From contig NZ_CP016594.1 in NCBI RefSeq assembly GCF_001698225.1, positions 4,402,001 to 4,466,000 on the forward strand: a stretch of DNA of 64,000 nt, given 5' to 3'. The notes under the pieces were generated by a model. It was not told where the DNA came from. It saw only the letters and a program-made list of their open reading frames with translations, and did not search any database. Positions 61,141 through 64,000 of this stretch are shown here, piece by piece (position 1 is the stretch's first letter; every line of letters begins with the position of its first letter). A program made the position numbers and the translations under genes. The stretch is from Gordonia terrae. Lineage in GTDB: Bacteria; Actinomycetota; Actinomycetes; Mycobacteriales; Mycobacteriaceae.

Positions 61141-61721
61141 CACTTCTCCATCAGTAGATGTGCGGCTGCGACAAGACGTTCGGAGGTCTGCTCGTAGGTC
61201 ATGTGCCCCATGCCGGCGTAGACCAGCCCGCCGGAATAGATCATCTCCAGTGCGTCGAGCAGCGGGCCCGGGTTCTCGGGGTCCTCTTCGAGAGCGGCGG
61301 CGAGACGACGCCGGATGAATGCGCCGATCCGCACGCGCAGGTGTTCGACGTCGGGGTCGCTGCCCAGCAGGGCCACGGTCACCGCACCACCGAGCTGGCC
61401 CTCGCCGGCCACGACCAGCGCGACCTCGCGGAGCACCTGTGCGACCCGCTCGCTCCGCGGCGCACCGGGATCCGGTTCGAGCACCCCGGCTGAGAGACGA
61501 CGCCAGAACACCTCGGCGACGAGGTGACTCTTCGACGAGAAGTATGTGTACGCGGTGGCCGGCGCGACCCCGGCGATCTTGGCCACCGACCGCACGGTGA
61601 GACCGTCGAAACCCTCGGCGTTCAGCACGTCGACCGCGGCATCGGTGAGACGTGTGACCGTCTCCGCCTGCTGCTGGGTCAGCCGGCGACGAGTGGATTC
61701 CTGAGACACGGGGCTGGACAT
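61140..61721 (-). CDS. TetR family regulator (Rv0767c-like)
   Basis: A 193-residue TetR protein. AVDVLNAEGFDGLTVRSVAKIAGVAPATAYTYFSSKSHLVAEVFW is the DNA-binding segment. It heads the CYP123-SDR-CYP51-ferredoxin series and diverges from the aldehyde dehydrogenase gene, with 64 bases between the starts, so it probably controls both arms. ATG 61721 is preferred over an upstream GTG at 61730. Confidence 0.88.
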   Translation of the reverse strand: MSSPVSQESTRRRLTQQQAETVTRLTDAAVDVLNAEGFDGLTVRSVAKIAGVAPATAYTYFSSKSHLVAEVFWRRLSAGVLEPDPGAPRSERVAQVLREVALVVAGEGQLGGAVTVALLGSDPDVEHLRVRIGAFIRRRLAAALEEDPENPGPLLDALEMIYSGGLVYAGMGHMTYEQTSERLVAAAHLLMEK

Positions 61722-61752
61722 GTGAGCCACGCTACACTAGCTTTGAACGCGA

Positions 61753-61771
61753 GTCCAGACACCTGTCCAGA
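61753..61771. repeat. direct repeat GTCCAGA x2 between tetR and aldehyde dehydrogenase
   Basis: GTCCAGA occurs at 61753-61759 and 61765-61771, a 12-base period, in the middle of the short divergent region. This is a candidate binding site for the adjacent TetR, although TetR operators are more often palindromic. Confidence 0.4.
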
Positions 61772-61785
61772 TGGAGTTCCAGCTC

Positions 61786-63252
61786 ATGCCTCTTCGCCCC
61801 GTATCCGCGTCGGATCTGTTGATCGACGGCAAGCTCACCCCCGGGAGCGGCGGCGTCTTCGACGTCGTCAATCCCGCGACCGAGGAGGTCATCGGGCAGG
61901 CGGCCGACGCCACCGCGGCCGACATGGATGCCGCCATCGCAGCCGCGCGTACCGCTTTCGACACCACCGACTGGTCGCGCGATCACGCCTTCCGCGCTCG
62001 CTGTCTGCGTCAGTTGCGCGACGCACTGCTCGCCCACGGCGACGAACTCCGCGACCTCACGATCGCCGAGGTGGGGTGCCCGTCGTTCCTCACCCACGGC
62101 CCGCAGTTCGAGGGACCGGTGACGGATCTCGGCTACTTCGCCGACCTCGCCGAGAGCTACGAGTGGACCAGCGACCTCGGCACCGCGAAGCCGATGGGGC
62201 TGAAAAACCACCGCGAACTGCGCTCGGAGGCCGTAGGGGTCGTCGGCGCGATCACCCCGTGGAACTTCCCGCACCAGATCAACTTCGCCAAGATCGGACC
62301 CGCGCTCGCCGCCGGGTGCACGGTGGTGCTCAAGCCCGCACCCGACACCCCCTGGTGCGCAGCGCTCGTCGGCAAGGTGGTCGCCGAGGAGACAGACTTC
62401 CCGCCGGGCGTCCTCAACATCGTCACCTCGACCGACCACCAGCTCGGCGCTCAGCTCAGCACCGACCCCCGCGTCGACCTTGTCTCGTTCACCGGCTCGA
62501 CCGCCACGGGCAAGAAGGTGATGGCAGCCGCCGCCGAGTCACTGAAAAAGGTGTTTCTCGAGCTCGGCGGCAAGTCGGCCTTCATCGTCCTCGACGACGC
62601 CGACATCGGATCCGCCTGCGCCATGGCCGCGTTCAACGTCGTCACCCATGCCGGCCAGGGGTGCGCGATCACGACGCGTCTCGTGGTGCCGCGCACCGCA
62701 CTCGACGAGGCGATCACCGCGACCCGCGACGCGATGGCAGGGCTGCCCGCCGGGGACCCGACCGACGGCGGCACCATCTGCGGACCGGTCATCTCCGCCC
62801 GGCAGCGTCAGCGCATCGAGTCCTACATCGAACTCGCCACCAGCGAGGGGGGCACCATCGAGGTCGGGGGTGGCCGCCCCGCCGACAAACCCGCCGGATT
62901 CTTCGTCGAGCCGACCCTGATCTCGGGACTGGACAACTCTGCGCGCGTCGCGCAGGAGGAGATCTTCGGGCCGGTGCTGGTCATCATCCCCCACGACGGC
63001 GACGACGACGCCATCCGCATCGCCAACGACTCGCCGTACGGCCTGTCCGGCATGGTCTACGGAACCGATGAGGAGCGGATCAACAAGGTGGTCAACGGAG
63101 TACGCACCGGGACGATTGGCGTCAACGGCGGCATCTGGTATTCCGCCGACGTCCCGTTCGGCGGTTTCAAACAGTCCGGCATCGGCCGCGAGATGGGCGT
63201 CGCCGGTTTCGAGGAGTACCTGGAGACCAAGGCCGTCGCCCGCCCCGCATGA
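61786..63252 (+). CDS. aldA: aldehyde dehydrogenase (AldA, Rv0768-like)
   Basis: A 488-residue ALDH. TPWNFPHQIN (Asn), LELGGKSAFIVLDD (Glu) and HAGQGCAITTRLV (catalytic Cys) are intact, as are FTGSTATGKK and FGGFKQSGIGREMG. It closely follows M. tuberculosis AldA. It probably oxidises an aldehyde produced by the CYP cluster. ATG 61786 has GGAG nine bases upstream and gives the Rv0768 length; ATG 61771 is alternative. A repeat begins at its stop codon. Confidence 0.93.
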   Translation: MPLRPVSASDLLIDGKLTPGSGGVFDVVNPATEEVIGQAADATAADMDAAIAAARTAFDTTDWSRDHAFRARCLRQLRDALLAHGDELRDLTIAEVGCPSFLTHGPQFEGPVTDLGYFADLAESYEWTSDLGTAKPMGLKNHRELRSEAVGVVGAITPWNFPHQINFAKIGPALAAGCTVVLKPAPDTPWCAALVGKVVAEETDFPPGVLNIVTSTDHQLGAQLSTDPRVDLVSFTGSTATGKKVMAAAAESLKKVFLELGGKSAFIVLDDADIGSACAMAAFNVVTHAGQGCAITTRLVVPRTALDEAITATRDAMAGLPAGDPTDGGTICGPVISARQRQRIESYIELATSEGGTIEVGGGRPADKPAGFFVEPTLISGLDNSARVAQEEIFGPVLVIIPHDGDDDAIRIANDSPYGLSGMVYGTDEERINKVVNGVRTGTIGVNGGIWYSADVPFGGFKQSGIGREMGVAGFEEYLETKAVARPA

Positions 63253-63382
63253 CCCTTCGAGGCTCGTCGACCTCGACGCGCTCCTTCGTCGCTTGCTCGG
63301 CCCGGCGGCTATCGCTCCTCGCACCTCAGGGAGCAGATTCCACCGCTCCCTGAGGTGCGAGCGCAGCGAGCCACGAAGGGCC
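63250..63382 (+). repeat. composite intergenic repeat starting at a stop codon (types 2 and 1)
   Basis: From the TGA of aldA the sequence repeats that at 17094 for about 60 bases, then adds a type 1 pair: GCACCTCAGGGAGCAG and, reversed, CTCCCTGAGGTGCGAG, ending in GAGCCACGAAGGGC. It fills most of the 158-base gap before the SDR gene. Confidence 0.85.
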
Positions 63383-63410
63383 AGCCATCAACCACACAGA
63401 AAGCAGGACA

Positions 63411-64000
63411 ATGAGTTCCAAGCGTTTCGAGAACAAGACCATCATCGTCACCGGCGCGGCCGGCGGGATCGGTGAGGCGTACGCACGTGCGCTCGCCGCG
63501 GAAGGCGCGAACGTCGTGGTCGCCGACCTCGCCGACGAGAAGGGCAAACTGGTCGCCGCCGACATCGGTGGGCTCTACGTCAGCACCGATGTCGCCGACG
63601 AGGATTCGGCGAAGGCGCTCGCCGCCGCCACCGTCGAGGCCTACGGTTCTATCGACGGTCTGGTGAACAACGCCGCGATCTACGGCGGGATGAAGCTCGA
63701 CTTCCTCATCACCGTGCCCTGGGACTACTACAAGAAGTTCATGAGCGTGAACCTCGACGGCGCGCTCAACGTGACCCGCGCGGTCTTTCCGCACATGACC
63801 AACGGCGGTGGCGCCATCGTCAACCAGTCCTCGACCGCCGCATGGCTGTACAGCGGTTTCTACGGTCTGGCCAAGGTCGGGGTGAACGGTCTGACCCAGC
63901 AGCTCGCCACCGAGCTCGGCGGGCAGAACATCCGTGTCAACGCGATCGCCCCCGGCCCCATCGACACCGAGGCCACCCGGACCACGACGCCCAAGGAGAT
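63411..64000 (+). CDS. SDR family oxidoreductase, 3'-truncated (Rv0769-like)
   Basis: The first 196 codons are visible and the gene runs off the right edge. TGAAGGIGEAYARALAAEGA near residue 14, NNAAIYGG near residue 88, QSSTAAW and a YGLAK catalytic segment mark a classical SDR. It matches Rv0769 in order after AldA. AAGCAGGACA precedes the ATG at 63411. Confidence 0.9.
   Translation, partial: MSSKRFENKTIIVTGAAGGIGEAYARALAAEGANVVVADLADEKGKLVAADIGGLYVSTDVADEDSAKALAAATVEAYGSIDGLVNNAAIYGGMKLDFLITVPWDYYKKFMSVNLDGALNVTRAVFPHMTNGGGAIVNQSSTAAWLYSGFYGLAKVGVNGLTQQLATELGGQNIRVNAIAPGPIDTEATRTTTPKE

Overview
The window is high-GC actinobacterial DNA. Its gene content (a mycofactocin cluster, KstR-type operators beside sterol genes, an antigen-85-like secreted esterase, CYP51 and CYP123, Mce-associated proteins, F420-type enzymes) points to a mycolic-acid genus of the Mycobacteriales, most likely Gordonia or a close relative. 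The genus is inferred from gene content alone. Coding density is high, and many start codons overlap the upstream stop in ATGA, GTGA or TGATG form; these overlaps fixed many of the starts.

Layout. (a) 1-4424, plus strand: an oxidative cassette of alpha/beta hydrolase (5'-truncated), SDR, diiron/ferritin-like protein, flavin monooxygenase and MerR regulator. (b) 4441-15465: the mycofactocin region. mftA-mftB-mftC-mftD and a mycofactocin-type SDR run leftward, then a divergent alpha-methylacyl-CoA racemase interrupts the cluster, then mftE-mftF-mftG (GMC oxidoreductase) continue leftward into a PPOX-fold flavoprotein and a membrane protein. mftR diverges from mftA. (c) 15540-19184: a KstR box and kshB, a small membrane protein, an AlkD-like protein and a ferredoxin-reductase-type flavoprotein. 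(d) 19267-23539: a coupled leftward series of a small CxxC protein, a TetR regulator, an SDR and four Mce-associated membrane proteins, with no mce operon in view. (e) 23663-29751: menC, an mpaB-type oxygenase, an alpha/beta hydrolase, an antigen-85-like esterase, a SHOCT membrane protein and a secreted Cdh-family protein. (f) 29784-34189: rpsL-rpsG-fusA-tuf. (g) 34492-42066: a micro-ORF, a putative zinc peptidase, exonuclease III, an AcoR-type regulator, an HPP-CBS membrane protein, and an aldehyde dehydrogenase with an NDMA-dependent (mycofactocin-type) alcohol dehydrogenase. (h) 42175-46731: an operon of a TIGR03084-type protein, two acyl-CoA dehydrogenases and a TetR, headed by a perfect 18-bp palindrome. 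(i) 47021-54505: thioesterase, small secreted protein, FadD17-like ligase coupled to an F420-type LLM oxidoreductase, a second mycofactocin-type SDR, a phosphotransferase-fold protein and an epimerase. (j) 54750-64000: SDR, an unknown 422-aa protein, SnoaL-like protein, 3Fe-4S ferredoxin, CYP51, SDR, CYP123 and TetR leftward, with aldehyde dehydrogenase and SDR rightward. The ferredoxin-to-SDR part has the gene order of M. tuberculosis Rv0763c-Rv0769.

How the genes fit together. The common theme is lipid, alcohol and sterol oxidation. Mycofactocin is made by mftA-F; likely users are in the window (two mycofactocin-type SDRs and the NDMA-dependent alcohol dehydrogenase). KstR-like boxes precede kshB, the fadD17-like gene and the SDR inside the mycofactocin cluster, which would tie part of the redox system to sterol catabolism. 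Families of intergenic repeats, some starting exactly at stop codons, punctuate the window. No tRNA, rRNA, CRISPR array, insertion sequence or prophage was recognised.
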